Shown: positions 17,993-26,764 of the stretch, in pieces
How the letters are laid out: each line of letters begins with the position of its first letter
Position numbering within the stretch: the first letter of the stretch is position 1
From: Nostoc carneum NIES-2107
GTDB lineage: Bacteria; Cyanobacteriota; Cyanobacteriia; Cyanobacteriales; Nostocaceae
Assembly (NCBI GenBank): GCA_002368155.1
Contig: AP018180.1
Coordinates: 7,062,561 to 7,126,560, forward strand
Direction: 5' to 3'
DNA: 64,000 nucleotides
Program-made: the position numbers and the translations under genes
Notes under the pieces: model-generated
What the model saw: the letters and a program-made list of their open reading frames with translations, nothing else
What the model was told of the DNA's origin: nothing
The model's database searches: none

Positions 17993-19165
17993 TCAATATC
18001 GGAAAATAGCTGCAACAGGAGTGCTGTAAGGAATTTGTTCTGGAGGAACGGCGTAAACAGTACCACCGTTTAATAAAGTATGAGTAGCAACCAAATCTAA
18101 CAAATCTTCATCGCCAGTTTCTTTCTCCTCATGCAGATACACTGTTTCCGAACTGGGATCAAACAAACCCCATTGTTGCTGACCAACTGCAACTAACAGA
18201 GAATCAACTCTTTGGTAATAAGCGGCGGGAATGATTTGTTGTAAATCGTTGCTAGCCTTGCCAGTATCACCACCAAATAGCTGCTGAAAACGTTCTACAA
18301 ATTCTTGTTGTGACTTTTGAAAATCAGCCTCAACAATTGGCCAAGCTTGCTCGTGTAACTCCTGAGCCGAGAGAATTTCTGGATTCCCAGTAATCCCTTC
18401 TGCCATTAAATGTTGATAGGAATTGGATTGTCTGTACAAAGGTAAAAGATACTCTACTCCAGCTAGAACCAAAGGTGCTGCTTCTTCTCGGAGTTTCTCG
18501 TGTAATGCTTGATCAATCAAGTAAAAGAATTGGCGAATATCTTCTTGGTGCTGATCCCTGTCAGGACTTCCCTGTCCGTGAAATTCACCGGGTTGTACAA
18601 AAGTATTAGCTGTTCCACCTTTAGAAGTACCAATCCGAAATTGACCATCTTTAGCCGTTTCATCTCTTTGCAGAGCTTCATCGACACTTTTAGGCGTATT
18701 TTCTACTTCTATCTCATTGATTGTGTAGCGCGTTCCCTCAAAAAACCTGACATCTTGTTGACTCAGAGCCAAAAGGTAGAACCGACCATTGCCATTTAAA
18801 ATCGGTAGCAGTGGCTTGATATGGAATCTATCTGTAACTACAACCAACTCTTGAAAATTGATTGGTAAGGGATAGTAACGAAAGAAGTCTTCAGAAATAA
18901 AAATTGCCAGTCCTGGCTCTCCCATTTGTTCCCAAAATGCTGGGGTATCAAGGTCAATAGCTTTTTGCAACAATTGGGTTGCTTCTTGGGGTTCCAAACC
19001 TGCATCAACCAAACGTGCTTCAGCTTCTTTAATTAAATTTTTAAACCGAATTGGATCTTGTCGCACTTCTGGCCCGGCTGGGTGCGCTGGCATATAAATT
19101 GAAACACAATTTCCCTTAGGCTGTTCTAGTAGTGGCTTGATTTCTTCTCTAGAAATTATTTGCAT
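17993..19165 (-). CDS. baeRF-type (eRF1-like) release factor family protein
   Basis: A 390-residue protein resembling the bacterial archaeo-eukaryotic release factor (baeRF) group. The N-terminus is VSIYMPAHPAGPEVRQDPIR, followed by the middle segment FYLLALSQQDVRFFEGTRY, a Gly-rich/acidic central region (GEFHGQGSPDRDQHQEDI, in the place of the eRF1 GGQ-like loop), and the C-terminal part LVATHTLLNGGTVYAVPPEQ, which is typical of the last eRF1-like domain. These proteins are proposed to act on stalled or hibernating ribosomes. The start at 19165 is decided by an AGGAGGGA ribosome-binding site (19172-19179, minus strand) seven bases upstream. The six-codon longer frame would place the start upstream of that site. 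Confidence 0.75.
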   Translation of the reverse strand: MQIISREEIKPLLEQPKGNCVSIYMPAHPAGPEVRQDPIRFKNLIKEAEARLVDAGLEPQEATQLLQKAIDLDTPAFWEQMGEPGLAIFISEDFFRYYPLPINFQELVVVTDRFHIKPLLPILNGNGRFYLLALSQQDVRFFEGTRYTINEIEVENTPKSVDEALQRDETAKDGQFRIGTSKGGTANTFVQPGEFHGQGSPDRDQHQEDIRQFFYLIDQALHEKLREEAAPLVLAGVEYLLPLYRQSNSYQHLMAEGITGNPEILSAQELHEQAWPIVEADFQKSQQEFVERFQQLFGGDTGKASNDLQQIIPAAYYQRVDSLLVAVGQQQWGLFDPSSETVYLHEEKETGDEDLLDLVATHTLLNGGTVYAVPPEQIPYSTPVAAIFRY

Positions 19166-19171
19166 AAATAT

Positions 19172-19179
19172 CCCTCCTA
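19172..19179 (-). promoter_or_regulatory. Strong Shine-Dalgarno site of the baeRF-like gene
   Basis: On the minus strand, AGGAGGGA precedes the ATG at 19165 by a six-base spacer. This is unusually complete for a cyanobacterial gene; most genes in the window lack a clear site. Confidence 0.7.
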
Positions 19180-19340
19180 GCAACGTGACCAGACAATGAC
19201 ATCAGCACCATACATTCAAAGAACTGATTTCATCTTTTTTTGATGCAGCCTTTGCAGCCACAATCCTTGAATCTGGACTTATTTCACGTCAAGGAGGGTA
19301 AAGTTTCATCTTTCTGTGGACTTACGGAGGGAGTATATTT

Positions 19341-19470
19341 TATGAGGGATTGGGGATTGGGGATTGGTGACTGGGTAATGAGTAATGGGTAATGAGTAAT
19401 GAGTAATGGGAATTCCTCCTCTGCTCCCTCATCTCCCTCATCTCTCCCATCTCTCCCATCTCCCTCATCC
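19341..19470. repeat. Mixed heptamer repeats (GGGGATT, GAGTAAT, CCCTCAT)
   Basis: Three repeat types follow each other: GGGATTG, AATGAGT/AATGGGT, then CTCCCTCAT/CTCCCAT. They end at the stop codon of the DUF1361 gene. The region is open in several frames only because of its composition. Confidence 0.8.
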
Positions 19471-20127
19471 ATTTTTAGTCTGTTGCGAATTCATGGGTAT
19501 AGGGATATTCCGTTGTTGAACCCAGCCTAAAGTTACTCGTTTCATGATGGCGTACAAACCTATCAGGATTACAAAAGTGATGGTAATAATGACTAAGGGC
19601 TGTTTACCTAAAATTTCCTCTGCACCTTTGGTAAGTAATGCATCTGGCTGTGTAATAAAATCCCAACTATTGAAACGCAAGAACCTTCCCCAGTAAATAC
19701 CAACAGCAGATAGCGCATGAGTAATCAACTCAACCCATAAAATCCACTGGCTTTTGCCAATTCGGTGTAAATAGTAGCCTAAATTAATTAAAGAGACAAC
19801 GTAAGCTTCAAATCCAGCGAAAATTACTAAAATATAGAGCGGAATTAACACTAATGTAATAACCCACACTGATTGAATGGTGCGGATATCATCTATCAAG
19901 TGAATGACATCTGTTAATAAATAGGGCGCATTTGGTAGAAAAGCATAGAAAACTAGAAATCCTAGCCACCAGACCCAACTTCTACCGCGATTTCTGCGAA
20001 ATAGCCAAACGCTCAAAGCCAATGGGATGAAAGCTAGAAATAGATTCCAGGTCATCCATCCCATGTTAATTCGTAATACATGTACTAGTTTGATGAGCAA
20101 TTCAACGAATTCTGTTTTCATAAGCAC
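19465..20127 (-). CDS. DUF1361 family membrane protein
   Basis: A polytopic membrane protein of 220 residues. Six to seven helices are visible: WNLFLAFIPLALSVWLF, WWLGFLVFYAFLPNAPYLL, VWVITLVLIPLYILVIFAGF, YVVSLINLGYYL, ILWVELITHALSAVGIYWG and VIITITFVILIGLYAIM. The segment FLPNAPYLLTDVIHL and the later GIYWGRFLRFNSWD are the conserved DUF1361 patterns. Function is unknown. The start could be 20127 (MLMKTEF) or the ATG two codons later at 20121. Downstream lie only simple repeats, so it is probably monocistronic. Confidence 0.8.
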   Translation of the reverse strand: MLMKTEFVELLIKLVHVLRINMGWMTWNLFLAFIPLALSVWLFRRNRGRSWVWWLGFLVFYAFLPNAPYLLTDVIHLIDDIRTIQSVWVITLVLIPLYILVIFAGFEAYVVSLINLGYYLHRIGKSQWILWVELITHALSAVGIYWGRFLRFNSWDFITQPDALLTKGAEEILGKQPLVIITITFVILIGLYAIMKRVTLGWVQQRNIPIPMNSQQTKNG

Positions 20128-20802
20128 TATCTCACAATCGTTTAATTAACGTTGGTTTACTCTATACTGTTAAATTAATTGAGTGATTGTCACTACTCTC
20201 AAGATTAAATAAGGTTTTTATGCCCCAGCCTCATGAAATCTATTTATTGAATCCCCAAACAAGGTAATTTTCTTTGTAAGAACTAAATACTGGGTATTTG
20301 GTGAAGAAGTTACAGGGTGATTTTAACTTACATATGATGTGTGGTCAGTCCTACTAATGTCTCATTTAGTTATTAATCGGACTAATCCACTAGTATAACT
20401 AGAAAAACATGAGTGGCAAATTGAAGTATTTATAAATATGTTCGGTGATAAAAAGCACATTTTATTAATAAAAAATACATATCTTGAAAGCTGCTATTTC
20501 TAGATACAGCAGATTTCACCTGATTTACGAAAGCCTACACCAATAAGATTTAGAGATTATTGTGATGGCGCACAGTTATAGCCCTTATACCTGGTTGCCA
20601 AAAAAAGCGATACCTGAAATAACTGAAGAGTCATACATCTGTATGCCTCTTCCAAGGTATCGATCGCAAACATTATTGATAAAACGCTGTATATCTTTTT
20701 CTTTAGCTGTTAAACATAGAAAACAGAGAATGCAAGAAAAGGGAGAATTATTTCCTTGTGTCTTCATTCTCCCTCTTATGCTAATTCAGTGAAAATGAAA
20801 AA
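20128..20802. other. Intergenic region without convincing genes
   Basis: These 675 bases are AT-rich with no RNA gene or clear promoter. A 76-codon plus-strand frame (20562-20792) exists but has no family resemblance and overlaps an equally open antisense frame, so I do not call it. Confidence 0.4.
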
Positions 20803-21285
20803 TCAATTTTCGGGCTGACTACAGTATTTATTCAGATTGCCTACTAACTTATCAGATTCCTTACCAGCAGTTTTTGCTGCGGCTGTTAACGCTGTGTCAA
20901 TTTGTGTTCTAGCTTTTTGCAGCTTTTCTCTACCTGCTTCCGAGGCTTCGGCGTTTTTAGCTGAACCAAGTGCTTGAGCTGCTTTGGCGATCGCTTGACT
21001 TAAATTCCGGAACACCTGGGCAAATTTGCCTTGAAATTCTTGTAACTTGGGATCTTTTAAGTTTAAGTCTTCTATAGATTTAGTTACAGCTTGTAAATCT
21101 TTAGATAGTTGCACGCTGGTAATTACTTGCTGTCCTTTTTTCTTATCAATCAGAGAATTACCTTCGTTTACCGCTTGAATTAGTCGCTGGCATTGAGAAG
21201 CTTTATTCTCATTGCATCCAGCCATCAACAACGCAATAGTCAAGCTAACAGGAACAATAACAGTATATTTACGTAAAATAAACAT
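20803..21285 (-). CDS. Predicted lipoprotein with coiled-coil region
   Basis: A 160-residue exported protein. The N-terminus VIVPVSLTIALLMAGCNENK holds a signal peptide with lipobox LMAGC, so the mature protein would be lipid-anchored at Cys24. The rest is almost all helix, rich in Lys, Ala and Gln (LQEFQGKFAQVFRNLSQAIA, AGREKLQKARTQIDTALTAA), and a second cysteine (KYCSQPEN) sits at the end, possibly pairing with the one in SQCQRL. It belongs to a widespread type of small cyanobacterial lipoproteins of unknown role. No operon partner is evident. Confidence 0.7.
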   Translation of the reverse strand: MFILRKYTVIVPVSLTIALLMAGCNENKASQCQRLIQAVNEGNSLIDKKKGQQVITSVQLSKDLQAVTKSIEDLNLKDPKLQEFQGKFAQVFRNLSQAIAKAAQALGSAKNAEASEAGREKLQKARTQIDTALTAAAKTAGKESDKLVGNLNKYCSQPEN

Positions 21286-21541
21286 TAACTCACCACTAGC
21301 AGTAAAATCCCAATAATAGTACCCAATATTGCCACAATCTTGTTGTGACTTAAATCGGTTACTTGATTACGTTACTGGACTAGGGGCGAAGGGCTAGTAC
21401 AACAAGGCAAAAGTAAAAAGTCAAAAGTAAAAAGAAAGAATTATTATACTGCAAGCTTTTTACTCTTTCCCAATGGTATGTTTATTTCCGCCGTTCTGTA
21501 GTAGGGACTGTTTTCCAATCCTCAATTAGACTCAACAACAA

Positions 21542-21568
21542 AAAGCGGGAATAACTACATCCCGCTTT
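21542..21568 (-). terminator. Rho-independent terminator downstream of cbiO
   Basis: On the minus strand, AAAGCGGGA pairs with TCCCGCTTT (9 bp, loop of nine bases), followed by TTGTTGTTG. It lies about 200 nt after the cbiO stop codon and closes the cbiMQO transcript. Confidence 0.7.
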
Positions 21569-21636
21569 GATTAGTGAATTAAGCTGATGCACATCTAAAT
21601 TGCAGATTTTCTTGTTTAGGTCGTCAAAGGTCAAGA

Positions 21637-21727
21637 GGAGCCAGTCACGTCGGGAAGTTCCCTCGGTTGAATGAACTGGCGTTCCAGAGTCAAGGCTAAA
21701 CTTAGACTTTTGACCCTTGACTCTGGA
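21637..21727 (-). ncRNA. Candidate structured 3' UTR or small RNA after cbiO
   Basis: Two strong stem-loops precede the terminator on the minus strand. The first is a perfect 13-bp stem (21715-21727 with 21683-21695). The second is a GGAxxGCCAGT/ACTGGCTCC stem (21675-21685 with 21637-21645) that encloses an inner CGGGAA/TTCCC hairpin. With the terminator at 21542-21568 this gives a compact three-hairpin RNA of about 190 nt. The first stem contains GTCAAGG repeat units, so part of the structure may be repeat-derived. No known RNA family was recognised. Confidence 0.35.
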
Positions 21728-21768
21728 CAATCCTAATGAGTAGTTATGCAAATTAAATGCGTAAAAGC

Positions 21769-22533
21769 TTACCAATCTACTGGCAAACCTAACCGATCTA
21801 AGGTATCCCCATCTTTTAAAAGTGGCTGAATCTCTCTGTCTATGGGAATCTGACCTCCAGCCAGTACCAAAGCACGTTGAGTAACTTTACCCAACCAATG
21901 GAGGTCATGGGAAGCAATTAATATTACTTGTACTGGCAATTTTAATAACACCTGTGCTAAATGCCGCCGCCATGCTGGATCGAGACCGTTAGTAGGTTCA
22001 TCTAAAATCAAAATTGCCGGCTCTAGAGCTAAAATTGCGGCGAGAGCGGCTAAGCGTCTTTGTCCGCCAGAAAGTTGATGAGCTGAACGGTTGGCATAGG
22101 CTTCTAAGCCAAAATCAGCTAACAACTGACGCGCGCGATCAATTGCTAATGCTGGGGAAACACCATAATTACGTGGCCCAAAGGTAATATCTTCTAAGAT
22201 GGTGGGCATAAATAATTGGTCGTTGGCATCTTGAAAAGCAAAGCCGATGTGACGACGCACTTGGGATAGAGTTTTAGGTTCTACGGGAATGCCATTAATG
22301 CAAATTCTCCCGCTTTGTGGTTGTTTTAAGCCAATGAGATTCTCTAGCAAAGTGCTTTTTCCTGAACCAGTGGCTCCCATCAAAGCCACGCGATCGCCTG
22401 CTTTTAATGTAAAAGAAATATCGCGCAATACTGGTTCTTGATTGGGATAGGCGTATACCAAGTTTTGCACCTCTACCGCAGCCGGGTGAGGGTGATGGGT
22501 TGGAGATTGGGGATTAGATGTTAAAGATTTCAA
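21769..22533 (-). CDS. cbiO: ECF transporter ATP-binding protein (nickel/cobalt)
   Basis: The 254-residue ATPase subunit of an energy-coupling-factor importer. Visible are Walker A GATGSGKST (residues 53-61), the Q-loop FAFQDANDQLF, the ABC signature LSGGQRRLAALAAIL, Walker B ILILDEPTNGLD and the H-loop ASHDLHW. The DANDQLF sequence after the Q-loop is typical of CbiO/EcfA. It follows cbiQ by 55 bp on the same strand and is last in the cbiMQO operon. It powers uptake of Ni2+ or Co2+ selected by the CbiM component. Confidence 0.93.
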   Translation of the reverse strand: MKSLTSNPQSPTHHPHPAAVEVQNLVYAYPNQEPVLRDISFTLKAGDRVALMGATGSGKSTLLENLIGLKQPQSGRICINGIPVEPKTLSQVRRHIGFAFQDANDQLFMPTILEDITFGPRNYGVSPALAIDRARQLLADFGLEAYANRSAHQLSGGQRRLAALAAILALEPAILILDEPTNGLDPAWRRHLAQVLLKLPVQVILIASHDLHWLGKVTQRALVLAGGQIPIDREIQPLLKDGDTLDRLGLPVDW

Positions 22534-22562
22534 AATTCACAACTCGAAATTCACAACTGCGC

Positions 22563-22613
22563 TGTTACTAACAGTTAATAGTTAACTGTTAACTGTTGAC
22601 TGTTAACTGGTAG
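22563..22613. repeat. GTTAACT/GTTGACT tandem repeat
   Basis: Six or seven near-identical heptamers (GTTAACT, GTTGACT, GTTAATA) overlap the stop region of cbiQ and fill the cbiQ-cbiO gap. The last residues of CbiQ (SSYQLTVNS) are encoded by the repeat. Confidence 0.75.
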
Positions 22614-23254
22614 GAACTAATGGTTAAACAAGCCGCGATCGCACAAGCTGCTAATAAAGCCATTCGCTCTTTTGGTCTTAATCCTGAGTCTATTGGTAAC
22701 TGACCGTTGTAACCACGAGCGATCATTGCGGTGTAAACTCGTTCTGCCCGTTCTAAGCTCCGGAGATATAAGGCTCCAATCATCGCTGCACTAGCGTAAC
22801 GCAGCCAGCCAGCAGAACCATTAAGACCGCGCAATTGAGCGCTGCGCTGCATTCTTGTGACTTCTGACAATAAAATTTCTAGATATTGTCCAGCTAATAG
22901 CAAATTCTCCTTTAACGGTAATGGTAAAGGTAAGCTTTTCAGCGCAATGCCGAAACTATGAGCAGGTAAAGATAACAAGAAACTATTCATCACAATCAAA
23001 CAGATCAGAGAACGAACCAGCAAAAAGCTAGCCCGTTCCCAGCCTAAGGGCAAAGCTAGTAAAGATAAAAACAGCAACTCCGTACCGAGTAACTTTCCCA
23101 GTTGGGGAAGACGTACGCGCAGCAACCAGGCCCAGAAAAGTGCGATCGCACCATACACAGCCAAGTAAGGCCAAGCATGATGTTTTAATAAGGCTGCGCC
23201 AATCACAATTACCAGCGACAGTTGCAGACGCAATGGTAGGGAGATGTTAAGCAT
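22589..23254 (-). CDS. cbiQ: ECF transporter transmembrane (T) component
   Basis: A 221-residue membrane coupling protein of the ECF importer. It has several helices (ALLKHHAWPYLAVYGAIALF, GTELLFLSLLALPLGW, ERMALLAACAIAACLTIS) and the two short Ala-Arg-Gly-type motifs that contact the ATPases: MQRSAQLRGLNG and TAMIARGYNG. Its start overlaps the end of cbiM by 8 bp, indicating translational coupling. The C-terminus is encoded by heptamer repeat DNA, so the last residues probably vary among strains. Confidence 0.9.
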   Translation of the reverse strand: MLNISLPLRLQLSLVIVIGAALLKHHAWPYLAVYGAIALFWAWLLRVRLPQLGKLLGTELLFLSLLALPLGWERASFLLVRSLICLIVMNSFLLSLPAHSFGIALKSLPLPLPLKENLLLAGQYLEILLSEVTRMQRSAQLRGLNGSAGWLRYASAAMIGALYLRSLERAERVYTAMIARGYNGQLPIDSGLRPKERMALLAACAIAACLTISSYQLTVNS

Positions 23255-24170
23255 TATTCGGTCTCACCACCTTGGCTATGCCAAAGGCGACAGCAAAGCA
23301 AACCGCAGCTCCCACTAGCCCAGCGATACTGGTGCCTATTGTTCCCAAACCCTGGATACCGTAATCAGCTAAGGGTGTAGGCACAATGACCCGTACTTTT
23401 TCAGATAAGTTAATAAAGCCTAAGTTTTCGGCAACTCTTTCTAAGCCATCTGGCCAAGCTGAGGCAAAAAGTGACAGGACACCCGCCACTAAAAAAATAC
23501 TAACAACTGGTACCGACCAACCGCGAAATTGCTGCTGTTCCCCTGGTAATAAATCTGGTCTCTGTCTAGCGAGGTAAACTAACACACTACCCGTAATTAG
23601 CCCTTCACCAATGCCAATCAGAATATGAGTACCAGTCATTGCTGGTAAAACTACAGCTATCGATGCAGTTCCAGAAAGCGCTAACTCTAAGGCACAAGCA
23701 ATGGCTGCTACTACTACGCTGATACCAGCTGCAATCCCAGCCGCTAAAGGTAAGCGCTGTTTCGACCCTCCTAAAAGTCTTTGCAAAGTTTGAGTTAACC
23801 CCCAACCAACCCAAACACCAATAAAGGCCATATTCAAAATATTTGCGCCTAAGGCTGTAATTCCTCCATCTGCAAACAGCACCGCTTGGATAATTAAGAC
23901 CGTCGCGATGCATAATGCTCCAGCCCAAGGACTGCCTAAAATAACTGCTGCTAAGGTTCCTCCTAATAAATGTCCACTAGTACCCCCGGCGACAGGGAAG
24001 TTAACCATCTGGGCAGCAAAAATAAAAGCTGTAGTTAAACCCAGTACTGGAGCGCGGCGAACCCCAAAAGCGTCTTGCGATCGCCTCAATGCAATTAAGA
24101 GTGCTGCCGCACTCGCTATACCCGTAGCCCCTGCTACGGGTATAGAAACAAATCCATCAGGAATGTGCAT
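23247..24170 (-). CDS. cbiM: CbiM-type Ni/Co transporter component fused to a PDGLE (CbiN-like) domain
   Basis: The substrate-specific membrane subunit, 307 residues. The N-terminal MHIPDGFVS supplies the metal-binding N-terminal Met-His-Ile-Pro-Asp-Gly motif, and GGTSGHLLGGTLAAVILG supplies the second metal-site histidine. The C-terminal 90 residues (FASAWPDGLERVAENLGF to VVRPNNA) form a PDGLE domain, the part that in other bacteria is the separate CbiN/NikN protein. This explains why no cbiN gene is present. Nickel (for hydrogenase and urease) or cobalt (for cobalamin) are both possible. No cobalamin riboswitch was seen upstream. Confidence 0.88.
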   Translation of the reverse strand: MHIPDGFVSIPVAGATGIASAAALLIALRRSQDAFGVRRAPVLGLTTAFIFAAQMVNFPVAGGTSGHLLGGTLAAVILGSPWAGALCIATVLIIQAVLFADGGITALGANILNMAFIGVWVGWGLTQTLQRLLGGSKQRLPLAAGIAAGISVVVAAIACALELALSGTASIAVVLPAMTGTHILIGIGEGLITGSVLVYLARQRPDLLPGEQQQFRGWSVPVVSIFLVAGVLSLFASAWPDGLERVAENLGFINLSEKVRVIVPTPLADYGIQGLGTIGTSIAGLVGAAVCFAVAFGIAKVVRPNNA

Positions 24171-24999
24171 GATTTGCCCCGTGTATGATGTTTTGATTCA
24201 CACAAATTACGTCATGTAATTGCGGCATTAAATTAATAAAAAGCAGAAAACTTCCCCTTTTTGCAATGCCCTCTTGGGGGATTTTATCCTGATACTTTCG
24301 ACAGATTGACAATACAATATACGTTAAATAATATACTTATTTTTTAATATATCAACTTTTATTAATTTTATTTTTCAATTAAATACTAAAATTAGTGAAA
24401 ATAAGCTCTCGATAGATGCTAAACCTGGAATCTACGCTTTTGCTCAATTGACAAATATTTATATATATCTATGATTAGATGCAAATTAATTTGATATCTA
24501 TCTACGGTAAAAAACGAAAGCTAAAAATAAATTTATTTTTCTAGCCAACAATTCTCGTGAGACAAATTAGTGATATTTAATTCTGTCTCACCAATAAATT
24601 TGCTACTTTTCGCAGAAATAGTGTTGAAAAGTATTTAATAACACATAGTTAGCAGATTTCTTACCAATCAATTAGCTAAAAGCTATCCAGGAATCATAAA
24701 ATAAATTTATTAGTATTTTTTAATCTTTATTAACAAAATTTAACTTATTAATGTTGGCTAATTAACTGGTGCATAGCAATTCACTGGCATGACACAAAAT
24801 ATTTTGCGTTTTTGCTAACGCCAATTTATCTATAGCTAAAAGTCAAAAAATTCTGACATCCACAAAAAAGTGGCAGCGATTATTGATGAGAAAAGATTTA
24901 TTAATTTATTGACAATAATTCTTAATCACTCTAATATACCAAGAGTAATTGCAAAATATTTGCAACTTTCTATTCTAGCGCTAACCGTTATTTAATGTC
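24171..24999. other. AT-rich divergent intergenic region
   Basis: These 829 bases between the divergent cbiM and multicopper oxidase genes are strongly AT-rich. I found no open frame, tRNA or riboswitch (no GCCACTG B12-box). The right end carries a good promoter, listed separately. Confidence 0.55.
24909..24937 (+). promoter_or_regulatory. Sigma-70-type promoter of the multicopper oxidase/iron cluster
   Basis: TTGACA (24909-24914), a 17-base spacer and TAATAT (24932-24937) make a near-consensus promoter, giving a leader of about 56 nt before the ATG at 25000. The spacer (ATAATTCTTAATCA) resembles half of the AT-rich GATAAT-type Fur operator, so iron repression is possible. That part is inference. 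Confidence 0.6.
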
Positions 25000-25989
25000 A
25001 TGCCCAACAACTTAGCTTTGGCAAAAGAACAACTTTGGAGCCGTCGTCAGTTACTGAAGCTGGGTTTAGGTGGTACTTGTGTGGCGGGAGCAGCGGCGCT
25101 GTGGCACGCAGCGAGTGTCAATAGTCAGTCAATCGTCAAAGTGCCACCCCTGGAAATTGCTGCATCTGAAGGCGTTACTCAACCCATGAAGATGCTAAGA
25201 AATTTCGATTATGGGACTTTGAAAAAAGAAAATGGACGCACTATCCGAGAGTTTCAGTTAACTGCGGGTACTTCTGTCATTCAGCTGAATAGTGCTGTTT
25301 CCTACAACATCTGGGATTTAAACGGTCACATACCAGGGCCGACACTACGCGTTAAACAAGGGGAACGAGTACGGATATTATTTCTCAATAAGGCAGGACA
25401 TTCCCACTCTTTACACTTTCATGGGATTCATTCATCAGATATGGATGGTATTCGCCCTGTGAGTAATGGGAGTGCGACAATTTATGAATTTGATGCTGAA
25501 CCCTACGGCGTTCATTTATATCACTGCCATATTGCACCAGTTACTCGTCACATTGCTAAGGGATTATATGGGATGTTGATCATCGATCCCCCAAAACCCC
25601 GTCCACCAGCCGATGAAATTGTGTTGGTCATGGCTGGGTATGACATTAATGATGATAGCCGCAATGAATATTACGCTTTTAATGGTTTGCCTCACTACTA
25701 CATGGACAATCCCATCCGAATTTACAAAGATCAGTTAATTCGGCTCTATGTCCTCAATATCATTGAATACGATCCAGCCGTGACATTTCATCTTCATGCC
25801 AACTTCTTTGATGTTTATCGTACTGGTATGACGATGACTCCTAGTGAGAAAACTGATGTGATCACGATGGGTGTAGCCGAAAGGCACATTTTGGAATTTG
25901 CGTTTCGCTATCCAGGGAAATATATGTTTCATCCCCATCAAGATGCGATCGCAGAAAACGGTTGTATGGGTGTATTTGAAGTAGTCTAG
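25000..25989 (+). CDS. Tat-exported multicopper oxidase (candidate ferroxidase)
   Basis: A 329-residue copper oxidase. The N-terminus has a twin-arginine signal (SRRQLLKLGLGG, residues 14-25), so the folded enzyme is exported. Two cupredoxin domains are present. Domain 1 carries HSHSLHFHG (H139, H141) and YHCHIAPVTRHIAKGLYGM (H175, C176, H177, H184, M192), a complete type-1 copper site plus type-2/3 ligands. Domain 2 has HLHANFF (H264, H266) and HPHQD (H311, H313). The H-C-H triplet differs from the H-C-A of copper nitrite reductase, so it is likely a two-domain multicopper oxidase with a trinuclear centre. Because ferritin-like and FTR1 genes follow on the same strand, oxidation of Fe2+ is the best guess. 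Confidence 0.85.
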   Translation: MPNNLALAKEQLWSRRQLLKLGLGGTCVAGAAALWHAASVNSQSIVKVPPLEIAASEGVTQPMKMLRNFDYGTLKKENGRTIREFQLTAGTSVIQLNSAVSYNIWDLNGHIPGPTLRVKQGERVRILFLNKAGHSHSLHFHGIHSSDMDGIRPVSNGSATIYEFDAEPYGVHLYHCHIAPVTRHIAKGLYGMLIIDPPKPRPPADEIVLVMAGYDINDDSRNEYYAFNGLPHYYMDNPIRIYKDQLIRLYVLNIIEYDPAVTFHLHANFFDVYRTGMTMTPSEKTDVITMGVAERHILEFAFRYPGKYMFHPHQDAIAENGCMGVFEVV

Positions 25990-26021
25990 CAATCTTTAAC
26001 GATTGTATCAAGGTTTGTTCA

Positions 26022-26067
26022 CTGCTGACTGTTGACTGTTATCGGTTAACAGTCAACAGTCAACAGC
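26022..26067. repeat. GTTGACT heptamers facing AGTCAAC copies (hairpin)
   Basis: GACTGTTGACTGTTA and its inverted partner TAACAGTCAACAGTC flank a TCGGT loop. The hairpin sits between the oxidase stop and the next gene and may separate or tune expression of the two. Confidence 0.75.
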
Positions 26068-26093
26068 CATTTTTGAATTACCAGGTGTTGCTT

Positions 26094-26717
26094 ATGGCGT
26101 TAGATTCACAAGTTGATTCTGGTTCCAGTCAGTTTCCACGACAGCTAGATATTGCACAAGTCGCTGTTTATGGATTAAGCATTTTATCTGCTGGAATATT
26201 TTTGTTTTTGCCATTCATGAATTTATTGCATCCTAGTCCTTGGCAAAGATGGATGGGGACAATTCATGGTTGTGGTGCATTATTAGCAACAGTTGTTGCT
26301 GTTTACACAGGACATTTAGCTTTTCCTTTATTGCGAGGAGTTAGTAATATTCTGCCTCAAATGCGTACTCTGACTTTTTGGTCGAGTGTCATTACTTTTT
26401 TGGGGATCGCTACAGGTAACTTAGCATATATGCGTTATCGTGCAGGTTTAGAATTTGGCGGTGCGCGTGCTTGGCTGAAAGAAAACTCGCCATTAACTCA
26501 ATACGTATTAATGGAATATCACGAATTTAGTGTTCTGTTTACTCTGCCATTAGGAGTAGCTTGTACTTGGGTTTTGTGGAAGTATGGTGACTCTATTTTA
26601 GAAAAGCAAAATCGTCCAATTTTGACAGCTACTTGTGTAGCTTTAATGGCGATGATGTTCTTTTCTATGGGTGGATTAGTGACAGGACTTGGTATTGCAA
26701 AAATCCATGCTTTGTAA
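26094..26717 (+). CDS. Five-helix membrane protein of unknown function (iron cluster)
   Basis: A 207-residue integral membrane protein I do not recognise. Predicted helices are VAVYGLSILSAGIFLFLPFM, GTIHGCGALLATVVAVYTGH, FWSSVITFLGIATGNLAYM, EFSVLFTLPLGVACTWVLW and LTATCVALMAMMFFSMGGLV. Histidines lie at or near helix ends (LLHP, TIHGCG, TGHLAF, EYHEF, KIHAL), a spacing that could hold haem or metal, but no family motif proves this. The ATG at 26094 (MALDSQVDSG) is preferred over a TTG seven codons upstream. It is followed by two more small membrane proteins on the same strand within 50 bp, so an operon is likely. Confidence 0.7.
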   Translation: MALDSQVDSGSSQFPRQLDIAQVAVYGLSILSAGIFLFLPFMNLLHPSPWQRWMGTIHGCGALLATVVAVYTGHLAFPLLRGVSNILPQMRTLTFWSSVITFLGIATGNLAYMRYRAGLEFGGARAWLKENSPLTQYVLMEYHEFSVLFTLPLGVACTWVLWKYGDSILEKQNRPILTATCVALMAMMFFSMGGLVTGLGIAKIHAL

Positions 26718-26764
26718 AATCAAATGCCAAGATGCAATCAAGGATTGACGTTAAGGATGCTTAA

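Noticed and set aside
20562-20792. Small plus-strand frame of 76 codons
   Set aside because: No recognisable family, no ribosome-binding site, and an antisense frame of similar length is also open.
21482-21775. 97-codon minus-strand frame after cbiO
   Set aside because: It spans the repeat hairpin and the terminator stem; hairpins across the frame and lack of homology favour an untranslated region.
24171-24300. Cobalamin riboswitch upstream of cbiM
   Set aside because: No B12-box (GCCACTG-like) or matching stems could be found in the leader.
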